Shown piece by piece: positions 1-12,327 of a stretch of DNA of 64,000 nt. Both the position numbers and the translations under genes were made by a program. The notes beneath the pieces were generated by a model. The model was not told the DNA's origin, did no database searches, and worked only from the letters and a program-made list of their open reading frames with translations. The DNA is taken from NCBI GenBank assembly GCA_023055505.1, contig JALIRH010000023.1:8810423-8874422 (forward strand), written 5' to 3'. This DNA comes from Callipepla californica brunnescens. Lineage: Eukaryota; Chordata; Aves; Galliformes; Odontophoridae. Position 1 is the stretch's first letter; each line of letters begins with the position of its first letter.

Positions 1-463
1 AATGATTCTGAAAATGTAAATGAATTCTTGGATCCATAAAGAAAGTCACTTTCAATGGAAGAAGGTGATCAGGTTTTGAAAAAGAATAGTCAAGCACCCT
101 GTGCATGTCTCTGAATTACTTTGGAGCTAGTAAAACAAAACGGTTTCTAAAGAGATTAAAAATGGGAAATATCTTTTAAAACCAAAAGATGATGTTAACT
201 CAAGAGCACATTCATTGAAATGGGTTACTCGTCTGGGAATTAGAAGGAGCCTTGTGAGAATAAGGTCTGAAACAGCTTCTCAAAATTATATCATGAGGGG
301 AAAGCAGTGAACTCTCATAGATATTCATGGTAAAATTAATCAGTTTATGAAGGAGATTTCACTTTAACTTTTATGAGAGTACAAGGCTCCAGGAATGAGA
401 TGATCAACACTACATTAATGATAACTATTCCAACAAATTATTTATGAAGAAGACTGAGGAAAA
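1..463. other. Unique AT-rich sequence, no gene seen
   Basis: I see no coding or repeat signal apart from the CR1 tail that starts at the right edge. Confidence 0.6.
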
Positions 464-530
464 ATGCCTGGCATTGGACTCAATAGTCTCTAGAGTTCCC
501 TTCAAACCCCTACAATTCTCTGATTCTGTG
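464..530 (+). mobile_element. CR1 LINE 3' tail fragment
   Basis: The stretch matches the end of a CR1 retrotransposon in sense orientation. A 'ggcattggact' element is followed by a 'tctctagagttcccttc' segment and an ending 'ctctgattctgtg', which corresponds to the CR1 terminal octamers. Only about 65 bases are recognisable. Severe 5' truncation is normal for CR1, and no protein-coding part remains. Confidence 0.75.
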
Positions 531-3500
531 AAATCAGAATTATTATAAGAATATCATATTATCTAATAGTTCTACTGAATAATATCACTTCAAATTCAAT
601 GATAAATTTTTCTTGGATTTTGTCTTTGTGGCATTTTTCTTCATTTTCAAATTTAATTGATATGATTATTCAAGTCTTTGAGGAGACAAAGAGCACAGAA
701 TCAAATGAAAAGGTTTCGAAGATGGACAAGTGTTAACTGTTGTCTTCAGTTGTATGGAGACTTTCAACACTTAGATTTTTATCACAGGATGCAATAGGAA
801 GTTCTTTATACATCTGTAATGTTAAGCGCCTCTATCCAGGTGCTATGTTTGCAGTTTTCTTATCAGTGGTAAGTGGGAGGTATTCCTTAAGTTGAAGGCA
901 TTCAGCTTCTCACAGGACTGCAGTAACGATTAGATCAGCCAAGGTATGGAAACCAAATGATTCCCCCCAAAACTGTAGAGAAAATATATATATAGACATC
1001 TGTGTACTTAAAGAAAACAAATCAAGGAAATAGACGTCTAAATTGCTTCATTTAGGCTAAAATTCCAAGTAAAACCAGACAGTGAAATAGATTTTAAAGA
1101 AAAAAAATCTAAGAAAATGTGTGATGCTGTATAGAAATAAACCTGTAGAAAGTCAGGGGTGAAATAAGAAAGCAAATTAAGGTTTTTGTACGAATGAGAA
1201 AAAGTTTTCAGATGCTAATAAATGGGAATGGGCAACAGTAGAGGAAAAGAAAAATGCATTACTTGTACTGATTGTTATCATAGGATGTTAGAATAACAGG
1301 AAAGAATAAAGACAATGTGATGAGAATTTATGAATTGAAAAATAAATGGAATGTGTGATCTTTGGATAATGCAATTACACCATTACAAGAACCTGAAGAA
1401 ATATTGTTGAAATAGCTTTCATTCATACTGGCAAACAAACAAAAGATTACATTCTCTTGATTCCTCAGTTTAAAGGGAGAACAGATGTGTGATACTTAGT
1501 TGAACTGATAACTATCACACAGCCATTCCCCCTGATATTTTGTAAGTTGAGAAAGAATCAATCTGGATACATACAAGATAAAAAAAAAAAAAAGCTGTCA
1601 GAGTATCAGAATATATTGGTATCAAAACAAAGTTTTTGAACAAAATCTAAGGAAGGTGGAAAAAGACATAAAAGAAACCATCAAAACCACCAATAAACCA
1701 CTAAAATAGTTTGCACTTTCCCCTTATCAATTCTAAACACAAATACGTAATACTCATGTTTTGTTCCAAACTCTTCCGCACTTTCATAAGACTCTAGTCC
1801 AACATTTATTAGGAAAATCTGTCACTGAATTTTTGAGAGTATTGAGTTTATAGGATTAGGAAAGAAAACAATAGAACCCTGAAGTTAAATAGTCAAAAGG
1901 AGAGAATATAATACAACATAATACAGATCTTTTATTCTCATGATACCAGAGAGACCATGATTGGGGCTGCAGAAGGATATGAATTAGAGCAGCACTTGTC
2001 AAAATTAGACAAAAACAAGATCTGGCTTTCTGAAGCATGGATTTCCTATTAACAACTTTCCTACAGCAAAGCTTCATGGATGTTGAAGTACTGTCACATG
2101 TTGCCAAAAAATTCTGTTAGAGAGACCAGCCTCTCAGGGACTTTGAAGGATTATGTATATCAGGCAGCTTTTATATCAAATAAGCAAATCTAGGTCACTA
2201 CTAAAATCCCATGTTTCCGCATGACATAATTTCCAACTTTTCACTCATAACTTCTGGATCCAGTGTTCACTTTCTATGTGATTCCAATATAAAGGTGATA
2301 CACTTCCTCACAAATGCTGCTGTCAGACATGGGCTGAGATCTTCAGAAGGATATGATATATGAATATGTGAACTTAGAATCACACTACAAGATGCGAAAA
2401 CTGGATGTTGCCATCAAAGCAGATAGAATCATTCATTCCACCAGCTATTCCGAGGGTAAAACACCAATCAGATTTGTAATTGCATTTCCGTGTTTCATGA
2501 ATTGTACCCAGATCACAAATTCATTTATGTGTGCCTGCAAGGTTTTACATGTATACATTAATATATATCACCTGTAAATATATATGTCTATTCACACACA
2601 TACACAGAGTTGCAGTTATGAATAATAAGGAAGAAGTATCACAAGTTTGCAAATATGTATGTACAAATAAGCATGGCTGTTTTCTGATATTCTACTTGAA
2701 AGAGTCAATGCATATTTACCTTAAAATGTGTATCATTTTTACTATCTTAATTTTGATGATACACTCAGACATCAGGTCTCAGGATCTCAAGGATGTACCT
2801 TCTATTGCCATTACTATCACCTGGGCCCCTAGGTCCATTCCAAAGGTCAAATCTCTACTTTCTCACTATCATAAATTCAAATTAATATCACTTAAGAAAC
2901 TGAAACATTTGAATTGAGGAAAAATTCTGTCAACTTCAAATGTTATGTGAAATGAATTTCATAATTGCAGCAAGCTTACGTTATTCATATCTACTGCTTA
3001 TTAAAAAAAAAAAAGTCTTCAATTATCGCAACAATATTTGATAATCCAATTCTTCCTTTGTTATGCCATTTTGAAACTTACAATGTAAACAGAATGTGTC
3101 CTGTCATCTGATTATAAATCTTAACTTTGTACTCTCCTCACATTAATGTTCATTATGCATGTTCTAGTTTCATCTGCGACAGAGTTGGTTTCCTTCATAT
3201 TGTCTGGCATGATGCTATGTTTGGCTTTAGGAGAAAAGCAGTACTAATAACACACCAATCTTTTAGTTGTGCTGAGCAGTGATGTAGAGAGCCAAGAACA
3301 TTCCAGTTTCTCAGCTTCTTTTACTGTGCTGCTACTGATCGGGCTAGGGGGCACAAGGAGCTGGGAGGGGACAGAACCAGGACAGCTGACCTAAACTGAT
3401 GAAAGGGGGTTTCATACCACATGGTATCATGTGAAAAAACTATAAAACTTAGAGGAATAGGCCTGGGGAGAAGTCACTGCTTGGAAACTGGTTGGTCATT

Positions 3501-3549
3501 CATTAGTGGGTAATGAGCAATTGTTTTTTGGCATCCCTTGTTTAAAAAA
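531..3549. other. Unique AT-rich sequence, no gene seen
   Basis: About 3 kb with only short chance reading frames (the longest is 128 codons at 2531-2917, low-complexity and without recognisable domains). Short A-runs occur at 1581-1594 and 3003-3014. I recognise no repeat family or splice-bounded exon. Confidence 0.5.
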
Positions 3550-3589
3550 TATGTATATATATATACACACACACACACATATATATATA
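3550..3589. repeat. Compound (TA)n(CA)n(TA)n microsatellite
   Basis: A run of TA dinucleotides passes into a CA run and back into TA, about 40 bases in all. Short frames over it encode only Tyr/Ile/His/Thr runs and are not genes. Confidence 0.9.
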
Positions 3590-3870
3590 AGTATTCACTC
3601 TTCCTTTTCTGCATTAGTGAACAGTTTTTATCTCAACCTATGTGTTCTGCTTTTTTATTTTTTTCTGATTCTACTCCCATTCCCACTACAAGGACAAGAG
3701 GAGTGAGAAAAAAGCTGCGTAGTTATTTGCTGCTTCCATCTGAAATGACTACAATGCAGTTAAAAACATTATTAAAGAAGAAATTAAATTACTGAGAAAT
3801 AACTGAAAGAATGATAATAAAATTAAGTAATATTTTTTCAAGTCCTGTCGCTCAGTTCTGTAATGAAATC

Positions 3871-4774
3871 GTAGAACTATTGAATAATAAGGTTGGCAAA
3901 GATCTCTAAGACCATCCAGTCCATCTTTCCACCTAAAATTAATACTGTGCACTCAATCTTTCTGTAAATATTACATCCACCTTTTCCTTAAACACCTCCA
4001 GGGACAGTGACTTCACCATTTCCCTGGGCAGCCAGTTCCAGAGCCTAACCACTCTTTCTGAGTTAAAACTCTTCCTGAGAAAAAATTCTTCCTTTTATCC
4101 AATCTGAATGTCCCCTGGTGAAACTTAAGCCATCTTGTTCTGCTGCTGTTTCCTGGAAGGAGAGGCCTTACCACAATCTCCTTTCAAGGAGTTGTAGGGA
4201 GCTATAAGGTCTTCTTGTCCATACTGAAAAATCCCTTAGCCACTCCTCATAAGACCAGATAAGTTCCAGATCCCTCATCAGCTTTTTTGCCCTTCTCTGG
4301 ACACTCTTCATGGCCTCAGTGTCTTTCTCGTTGTGACTGTACACAGTACTTGAGGTGCAGACTCACCAGAGCTAAGTATAGACAATCTCCTCCCTGCTCC
4401 ATCTGGCTACACTGTTTCTAATACAAGCTGCGATGCTGCTGGCCTTCTTGGTCACCTGGGCTCACTGCTGGCTCATATTCAGAGAACCACTTGCCAACAC
4501 TGCTGGATCATTTTCCCTCATGCAGATTTCCAGCTACTCTTCCCCCAGTCTTGTAGCATTGCATGGAGTTGTTGACTAAAGTGCAGTACCTGACACTTGG
4601 TCATGATGAACCTCATATAATTGGCTGCAACCCATTGATCCAACCTGTCCAGTTCATTCCGTAGGGCTTTCCTAATCTCAGACAGATTGACACTTCTCTC
4701 CAACAAGGTGTCATCTTCAAACTTACTGAGGGTGTGCTTAATCCCCTGATCCAAATTATCAATAAAGATGCATA
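3871..4774 (-). mobile_element. CR1 LINE copy, 3' portion, minus strand
   Basis: Read on the minus strand, this is the 3' part of a CR1 LINE: the end of the reverse transcriptase region, the linker and the 3' UTR. Diagnostic pieces on the plus strand are 'ggttggcaaagatctctaag', 'cacctccaggga' and 'ccctgggcagcc' near the 3' end, and the RT C-terminal coding relic at 4518-4754. The 3' end lies at the low coordinate. Frameshifts and stops show it is dead. A short deletion or scrambled join near 4495-4520 interrupts the expected CR1 order. The tail resembles the subgroup with an 'aaggttggaaaagacct' end, but the subfamily needs a library search. Confidence 0.9.
4518..4754 (-). pseudogene. CR1 reverse transcriptase fragment
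   Basis: A 78-codon minus-strand frame carries the CR1 RT thumb/C-terminal signature: a Phe-Asp/Glu-Asp-Asp-Thr-Leu segment, then 'ELDRLDQWVAANYMRF', then Lys-Cys-x-Val-Leu-His. These match the family pattern LDRLxxWAxxNxMxF..KCxVLH. The frame is only part of the roughly 900-residue CR1 ORF2, has no intact upstream catalytic domain, and is broken on both sides. It is a relic and makes no working protein. Confidence 0.85.
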
Positions 4775-6218
4775 AAGTGCAAGTGTATAAGTACAGGTAC
4801 GAAGTTTATTTGGAGCAGTTTAAAGAAAACCTGAGGTTGCAGAATTTATCTACTACCCATGAACGCGTGCGTTGTTTCTGGAACATCTATCACAACCCAA
4901 AACTCCCACAGTGCAGTTTGATTTTTCCCAGTGTCTCTAATTACTGAAGTCTGCATAAGGAAGTCTAAGATTTAAGTGTAAAATCTGTCTTACAATTTGC
5001 AGTAGTGGTGTACGTTGATTATATAACAGTGTACGTTGCTAAGAATGTTGATCATTCATTTTTGAGCAGATATTTGGCATGATTGTCAGAGTAGGTGATG
5101 GACCAAGACAGACATGGGATGGGCCTAAGCAACATATTTCAACCTATGCATTTTAACTGTCTCATGCTGTGTCTTATATATATATAAATCATGTTAAAGG
5201 TGTTTAGTAATTAGAACATTAATCTGATATCTTCTTACAAATAACAGTTTTTCTTCTTTCTTTCATTCCTCGCTCCTCTATTCCTTATTCCTGTTCTTCC
5301 TCCATTGCTTCCTTTATTCCTTCCCTCCTTCTTTACTTCCTGCACACAGACTTGCTGCCGTGTAACAGTCCTTGAGACCTGAGACCAGCAAAAAACACAA
5401 AACATTGTGTTATGACTGGTCTTATTTGTTTGAGACATTGGAAAAAAAATTGTCCTCAGAAAGTCAAACACTAAAATTAGAGGAATGAGAGAAGGCAAAT
5501 AACAGGAGTGTGCTTTGCTCTTGTAATTCCATCAGGCTGTGAAAATAAAAAATGATTCTTAACTCATTTTTATGGGAAAGACTTTAAAGAAAATGGTAAG
5601 CTTCATACTAATGAACAGCTTAGTGACTAAATTTTCTGTGTATGTTTTTGGGACGTGGCATTTGCTTAGATCAATCTTTTCATTGTGTGAACTGTAATTC
5701 ATGAATAGTGTCTTCATTTTTCCCATCATCAGGAAAACACCTTGGCAAATAAACACTTTAAAACTGACTATTCATATTGGTAACGGTAGCACTTTTTCTC
5801 CATTATTTGACCATTGTGCATAATTTGGTTTTCAATATTCTAGAGCTACTCTGAAACTGAAATTGTGGAATTACTGAATGGACAGAGTTCTCAAGGGATT
5901 TCACTCTTTACCGTCAGTGCAAGTGGACAAAACACACAGTAAATACAATGATCAAAGTTAGTTTCCAGGAATAGGCAAGTTTTAAAATAAAGTGAGTTCT
6001 GCAACCTTGATCTCACTTCCTGCTACCAAGGTTATCATGATAGACCCTGGAAATTTTTCCAGGGGAACATAAATATTGAGCTTCCTCCTCTGCAGCTTCT
6101 TGGGCAATTCTTATTGCACTTGTTAGAATTCTCTTTCCATGTTTCTTTACAGTCTTTACAAAACTGACAATCAAATACTGATCTTTGAAAAATCCATACA
6201 TAAATTTACCTTTGTCTA
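4775..6218. other. Mostly unique sequence with a pyrimidine-rich tract
   Basis: No gene is confirmed. The stretch 5249-5341 is strongly C/T-rich on the plus strand (listed separately). A minus-strand frame of 86 codons (6013-6273) overlaps the right edge and is listed separately. Confidence 0.5.
5249..5341. repeat. Polypyrimidine low-complexity tract
   Basis: About 90 bases are almost entirely C and T on the plus strand, made of irregular ttcc/cttt units. It is simple-sequence-like. The frame crossing it (5235-5498, minus) is Lys/Arg/Gly-rich because of this composition and is not a gene. Confidence 0.7.
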
Positions 6219-6273
6219 CAGCATGCATGTCCAACCTAAAGTCTGAAGCTAAGTGTGGCCTGGGGCAGCTCAT
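6013..6273 (-). other. Unassigned 86-codon minus-strand reading frame
   Basis: The frame contains a fairly balanced amino-acid mix, including 'SFVKTVKKHGKRILTSAIR' followed by an acidic 'AAEEEA' segment. Its start codon lies inside the hAT left terminal region, so the annotated Met start is probably meaningless. The body (about 6013-6215) sits outside the transposon. I recognise no family. It could be a pseudogene fragment, part of an unknown repeat, or chance. No splice sites or poly(A) tail support it. Confidence 0.2.
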
Positions 6274-6335
6274 ACTGTGGTCTAGCCCTTCTATTATGCC
6301 AAGATGCCAGTGACTCTTCCCTGCCCCACCTGATT

Positions 6336-6531
6336 ACAGAATCACAGAATTGTAGGGTTTGAAGGGAGCTCTAGAGATCATCTAGTCCAACCCCCCTGCC
6401 AAAGCAGCTCCCTAGCCCAGGTTGCACAGGTAGGCGGCCAGGTTGGTCTTGAACATCTCCAGAGATGGAGGCTCCATCACCTCTCTGTGCAGCCTGTGCC
6501 AGTGCTCTGTAACTGCACTGTGAAGAAGTTC
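6336..6531 (-). mobile_element. CR1 LINE 3' fragment inserted in the hAT relic
   Basis: The plus strand reads 'acagaatcacagaattgta', then the CR1 blocks 'gatcatctagtccaa', 'caggttgcacaggtaggcgg' and 'catctccagagatgga'. This is the antisense of a CR1 3' end. It is 5'-truncated at about 6531. Its position between the hAT left terminus and the hAT coding relic shows it landed in an already resident hAT copy. No protein-coding segment survives. Confidence 0.9.
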
Positions 6532-6539
6532 CCACACAC

Positions 6540-8162
6540 ATTTGTGCAGAACTTCCTATGCATAATGAAAAAACATGATGTGAAAAAACATGTCACAAAA
6601 ATTTGATGCAAATCAAAGGTTTCATAAGTCCAAATATCGAAACTGAAAAAATTGTCAACATTTTTTCTTTTTTTTAAGTTGCAACTCAGATGAACTTAAA
6701 AAAAATTAATTTATGTAGTAACAAATCTGGCTGCAAAAATCAAAACAATTTATTGATGGTGAGTTTAATAAGCAATGTATGGAATGCATGGTAGAGATAA
6801 TCTGTGCTGATGAAAAAAGGGTTTTTCTAAAATCAGTTTGTCTCACCAGATCATAGCAAAGTGAACTGAAGAAATAGGAAAATATATGAAAAATATTTAG
6901 GAGAGTAAAGCTGTTAATTTCAGATTTTGTGCTTTGATGATAGATTAAAATACTCATGCTACAGTTATGGCTCAAGAAGAAATTGTTTCTTTGCTGCCAA
7001 TGAGAAACAAGACTAAATCTCTTGTCTTGTATGAAAAAGTAAAAATGTCACTAAAGCAGTATATGTAAAACCTTTGTCTAAATACTTGGTATAATTCCTG
7101 ACGGTGTCCTGGCAATGGTTGATAGAAAAGAAGACATTATACTTTTAACAGAAGATGATGCAATTACCACTAGCAACTCATATTTGACAAAATATCAGTG
7201 AATTGTACGTCAAGAATATTTATGTGCAAAACCTTTAAAAATAGTTAATGTCAAGCAAATCATCATTAAAGATGGGAACATCATAAAGTTTAAGGTACTA
7301 AATCATCACCAATTTCAGGAGTTTCTAAAAGGTACAGATACTGAATATCAAGATATTATGTACTTTTCTGAAGATATGTGACTAAGTTGGGGTAAAATTC
7401 TGAAAGGATTTTGTGATATGAAAAATGAAATCATGGTAATTATGGAATCAAGAGGAAAACTTCTGCCAGAACATGAAGATTAAAAACGACTTACAGATTT
7501 AACATTTTTGGTGGATTTGACCATTCACTTAAAAGCTTGTGCCTTCAAGATGAAAATGAATGTATAAGTGCCATCTTACAATCTATAACAATGTTTAAAA
7601 TGAATGTTATGTTATGGCCAGACTAAGTTATGGCAAATGATTTTATGTATTTTGGTACACTTCCTAAACACAATTCTGTGAACTGAGAAAAATACATAAC
7701 CATGCTTTCTGTTTTGACAGAGGAATTTGAGAATACTTTTCAATACTGAGAAAAAACAAAAACAAAAACAAACAAACAATAAAAAAACATCATTTTTTTG
7801 TATACTTGAGTCTTCGTTTTCAGTCAACATAACTATATTGCCTGGGAATTTTCAAATTGAGTGTATATAGTTGAAATGAGTTATGCCAAAAGTTTGATCA
7901 TGGCTCTTTACCAGACTTTTATAAGATCTGTTTAACAGAGAAAAATACTCTTCACTACCATGCTTTATTCATGTTACATGTACATGTACAAGCGTGTACC
8001 CTTGTGAACAGCTATATTCACGGATGAAGCAGAAGAAGAGTAAAATTTCACTGAAAATCTCTGATGAATACCTTGAAAAATCGACACCTTAAGAACTGCA
8101 GCTACTTCCACCAAACCAGATTGATGTATTAGTTTCACAAAAACAAGGTCAAATATCCCACT
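6540..8162 (+). pseudogene. hAT transposase pseudogene (Charlie-like)
   Basis: Scattered frames on the plus strand rebuild the order of a hAT transposase in broken pieces; I read them only as fragments. In order: a 'KKHDVKKHV' segment near 6568 like the end of a BED-type zinc finger; 'LLPMRNKTKS' near 6993 (family LLPMKGxT); a 'TDG..AMV' region near 7100; 'EYQDIMYFSED' near 7344, with 'LSWGKILKGFCDMKNEI' at 7383-7433 (family YTEVRWLSRGKVLxRFxxLRxEI); 'LTFLVDLTIHLKA' near 7504 (family LAFLVDITxHLN); and near the C-terminus 'EQLYSRMKQKKSK', then 'SDEYLEKS' at about 8008-8085, the hAT dimerisation signature, followed by a 'DVLVSQKQ' tail. At least five stops or frameshifts make it non-functional. 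GTF2IRD2- and ZBED-like host genes derive from such elements, but nothing here suggests domestication. Confidence 0.88.
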
Positions 8163-8479
8163 AGTCTAATGTCTTGATTGCTCCTTTAAAATATAATAAT
8201 AATAAATATATTAAAAATAACTTTTCTTTCTTATTAATATTAGCTATATCATATATTTTATATACATCACAAAATAATTCTTCTTCACTTCATGTGACTC
8301 AGGTAAACCAAAAGGTTAGGCATTTAGAGTCTGAGTCACTCATAAGTTTGAGCTTTTTTCATGTTTTCTTTTTGGTTGGTTCATTTTGCTTTTCATTGAT
8401 ATTCTCAAATTGTGGAGTATGAAGTTTAGTTACAGAACTTGAATATTTCTTCATAAATTGAAATGGTTGACCTAACATC

Positions 8480-10795
8480 TTTGTTTGCCAGTTGCAACGC
8501 AGCTTATAAAGCATAATATCACTCGGAATTTCACATTCCTGACACAGCGTACAAGGAATGGATCTTAAATCATCTGTGCAAAGCCCCTGAGATAAAAAAA
8601 AGAAATGAAAGCAAGTACGAGGAGAGGTAAGTTTTTCAACTTCCTCATCACTCCAGAGGGATATTTCGTTATGTCAGTTCAAGCAAAATAAAGACTAAGA
8701 GCTGAAGAGCTGAACCTTTAATTATTCACCAGTCCACTGCACAACACACAGAAAAGGCTGACTGCCTTGTGAGGACTGTACTGGTGCAGCTTTGTTCCCT
8801 GATCTCAAATAATCTTAGCAGTTGGAGTCATTCAGGTTCCTTAAAATAGATAAATTATGTAGCATGCAGCTTCTACATCCTCTCTATGCCACAGCTGTGC
8901 CAACACTCACTTTCTTTAAGAAGGTTATTCCCTTGCATTTTGAAAGTTTTCCACATTGCCTAGTAAGGAAGCAGCATGGAATGAATGTGATCAAAGAGTT
9001 TTACAAAATCAGCTCAGTGGTGTTTTAGAATCGAGCTGATTTTGGCAAAAATAGGAATATGACTACATAAGTTCAGAAAAATGACACATTATTTGATGGT
9101 GTGACTCTTCAAAAAATGCCATGTCTCTGGACAGAGATCACATTTAACTTCTGAAATGATCCATGTAGACTCAAACTTGAAAAGTATCCTATACTCTGCC
9201 GTAGAAAGTACCACTTACATGAAGTGTTAAACTTTTATTTATTTGTTTGTTTGTTTATTCTAAATGAACTGAAGAATAAATGAGAATAATATAATTAAGC
9301 AATGCTTATGGTGGATATCCTTAGTTGAAACATAATTAAATTTAAAAGTTGCATTTTTCGTTCAATTTGCTAGTCTTACCATAACAACAATTTTTTTTTC
9401 TTTTTTTCATGCTCATTCTTTTTGTCTAATAAATAAAGATTTTGCCCGTGCAATGCAAAATGGTGCATGATTCACCATTTCTTGTCTTTCAGAGAATTCT
9501 GATTAGAATATCTTTTCAAAATTTTATTGAAGCCATTTGCTTTCTTTTTCAGATCAGCAAGGAGGTTGGTCCTGGCATCATTCTACACAGTATCCTAAGA
9601 CAAAGATGCATCTTCTATGTATTTTATTTAATATTTGAACTTTACAGTTATATGTGTTGCACGCAATATATAGTTTAAAAAAATAATGTTACACCAATGT
9701 TTTCCTTATATTTATGATCCCTTATTATTTGGTATGATACAGTTATGAGATTTGTTGTTTTTTGTTCTATATTAGATTTTTTCAAATGTAAAGAACTTAT
9801 AAACACATTTATAGAAGGCTTCCCTGTCTGAAAAGCATATCCTAATTGCCCACAGTACATGTCAGTATGTCTGTGAAACTTCAAGGCTAACGACAACTCA
9901 AAACAGTAGATAATTTATTCCAGGTAGTTTAATATGTCAGATCTAAAGTGCCATGTCTGCAAGGGAAGATCCTCATAGTTTAGAGACAAATAAATGGTAC
10001 AGACGTGAAGACAGCTTACGAAATCAAGTCTTCTATTCATTTTTTATTCTGAAAGTTATTATGGGGATATTGCAGGGTTATAGGGTGTGAGGTAATATTG
10101 TTGCACAGAACATCTGTATGTAAGTTAATTTTTGGGGTGGAGAGATAAAAGATTAATGTTATCGGAATTACAGTTTTATTTAACAGGTTTTAATACTGGA
10201 AGAGAATGTGGAAAAACAACATATAAGCTGATTAATCTGATCTATCCCTTATATTTTTTTCCCTGGGATATGCTTAATTTTCAAAGTATATGGACTGCCC
10301 CTTAAGAGAGTATAAAAATCTTGGTTTTTTAATAGAAAATAAACTAAATGACTGCAAGAGTCTTCAGACCTTTACAGGTGTCATTTTTTAATGCAGGATA
10401 GAAATACAAATCTTTGTATGGTATGATCAGAAAACACCTGTAGAAAACTATCTGGAATATAATACTCCCTCTCCCTCTGCTCTCCTTCTCCATCCCTTCC
10501 CTGCATCATTTTTCTGTATTACTCCATCTTCTGCCATTCATTTGCTCTTTTTCATCACATTTCCTCATTGTTCCTGAAATTCCATTTAGGTTTGCAACCA
10601 AAAAATGCCACCTTCCTTTCTCCGGTATTCTTATAAATGCCTTTGTGAGTGCATAGAATTGCTATCCCTGATCAATGAATATGTTGCCTCTCAGATATAA
10701 GATTTATAAAAGCTTTTTGAGAGACAGAACCACCTGTTGGGACAGATATAGCAGTTTATTTCTATTTAAACTGTTTGATTTTATGCCTTTTGTGT

Positions 10796-10840
<45 letters not shown>

Positions 10841-12272
10841 GTGAGGTAATCTCTCGGGGATGCTGAGCCATGTTCTCAACAGGGGTTAGCTAGCCTGTTT
10901 TCATTTAACACAGGGAAATAATATCTTGATCGATGCAGTACCTGCCCTTACCTCTCTGTCTTTAAGGAACTGACACTGATACTAGGAATCTATGTATTTC
11001 CCTCTACTAATAGATTTCTAGATGTCTAAAATTGGCTTGAAGATTGCTTATGACCAATGCTTTATTCTATAAACTATACAATAAAATTTATCAAAGGTCG
11101 GCTACAGTTAATTTATAAAATAGTAAAAACATTGCAAGCCATTGACAACTGTGCTTAACAGAACTATATAAATAATATTAATGTTCGGTATAGAGTGGTG
11201 GAATAAGTGAGGGACTCAGTGGAGAAAAAACTTTGTTATATTCATGACTTCATTGTATCAAACTGAGCACCTGTCAGTTTAACTGAATGAATAAGTGTGT
11301 CTTTGCTAAAACAATTTTTCTATAATTTTAATGCCAGAATGGGAAAAGATTGGTAAAACAGAGTTCCATATTTATTCTGAATTGATAATACCTTCCCAAC
11401 AATTTGGAAATAAAATGAAAGTTCTCCAAAGAGATCTACCAAGCAATCAGGTTCATTCTGAAAACTACAGAATCTTGCTCCCATGTCCTGCCTTATTCTT
11501 AGCCACATTCAACAAGTTCTGCAGTAGAAAGAATACAAATGACTAGTAAATGTGAAGAAGAAACACATTTGTAGAAAACTCCTCTTGCATTAATACTGGT
11601 TTATCTCACGGGAGATTTTCTGAATAGCATTTTTCGAGAATGTGTCTGTGGCATTTTTTTGTATAGGTACGAAAAAGCATTTGTCTTAATTATTTTTATT
11701 AAATAAAATTCTGTGCTTAAAGGATATATTTATTATTTCCCTAAATTTACAAAAAAGTGTGGAAAGATTAAGAGTTGAACTATCCAGGCATGGGCTCCAT
11801 GATAAAGTAGGAAATGAAACTTAAAAGATGTTATATTCCTCGTTAATTCAACAAATGTCATACTCCTAGGTTAAAATAGGATTACATTCACTTCATATCT
11901 TTACTGGTAGAACACACTATCTGTTAAAGGTAATGAAATATTGGTAGGTTTTATGATTCATTCTCAGATTTATAACTTGTAAAATAAGAGGAAAGCAGTT
12001 TTAGGTATTTTTTTTACCAGCAACTATTTCTCAGAAAGGAAGCCTCTGAAATTATTCCCTTGTTGTTGGTATCGTGTTGGCACCAGTGAAGAGCCATACT
12101 GTAGACTGTATCACATGAGAGGTATCCAAATTTCCTGTTACCAGTGAGAGGACATCTGGTTTGTAAATTTTATGGCTGTACATCCCTTGGTGTTGCAACA
12201 GTATCCTAAATCAAGAAGACATAAGCTCACACTTAGAGATCAAAAGTCCATTTGCAGTACTACTAATTCAGT
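8480..12272. other. Unique AT-rich sequence, no gene seen
   Basis: About 3.8 kb. It holds a TTTG/TTTA-rich run near 9236-9258, a short pyrimidine-rich patch around 10466-10560, and the TG microsatellite listed separately. No frame shows domain content. An exact copy of the 8-base left flank of the hAT relic at 9421 is judged chance. Confidence 0.5.
10791..10837. repeat. (TG)n microsatellite
   Basis: About 23 TG dinucleotides with a single interruption (TA at about 10799). It is likely length-polymorphic. Alternating purine-pyrimidine tracts like this can adopt Z-DNA in vitro, but no function is implied. Confidence 0.95.
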
Positions 12273-12327
12273 AATTGTATTTTCAAGAACATATGAAGCC
12301 AAATAAATTGTATTTTCAAGAACATAT
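12273..12327. repeat. Exact 22-bp direct repeat next to a CR1 end
   Basis: A 22-base unit beginning 'aattgtattttcaagaac' and ending in 'atat' occurs at 12273-12294 and again at 12306-12327, separated by 11 bases. The second copy abuts the 3' end of the minus-strand CR1 at 12328. It could be a small tandem duplication made during or after CR1 insertion. Confidence 0.85.

Larger units (their letters stand above)
6219..8479 (+). mobile_element. hAT (Charlie-like) DNA transposon relic
   Basis: This is a decayed class II element. The left end 'cagcatgcatgtccaacc' resembles Charlie-type hAT terminal repeats, which begin CAG and contain a 'gtccaacc' block. It is followed by a 'gtgtggcc' stretch of the type common in their subterminal DNA. 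Transposase remnants run from about 6540 to 8162 on the plus strand. The right end is uncertain: 'ggttgacctaacatc' at 8465-8479 is a weak candidate for the opposite terminus, followed by 'tttgtttg', which matches 6 of 8 bases of the left flank 'tttgtcta' (hAT elements duplicate 8 bp). A CR1 copy (6336-6531) is inserted near the 5' end. The right boundary is inference. Confidence 0.75.

Noticed and set aside
2531..2917. 128-codon plus-strand frame, the longest in the window
   Set aside because: Low-complexity Tyr/Ile/His/Lys/Cys composition, no domain and no supporting signals.
9421..9428. Exact copy of the 8-base left flank of the hAT relic ('tttgtcta'), which could be its target duplication
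   Set aside because: The DNA just before it ('catgctcattctt') does not resemble a hAT terminus, and it lies 1.2 kb beyond the last transposase sequence. An 8-mer match in AT-rich DNA is easily chance.
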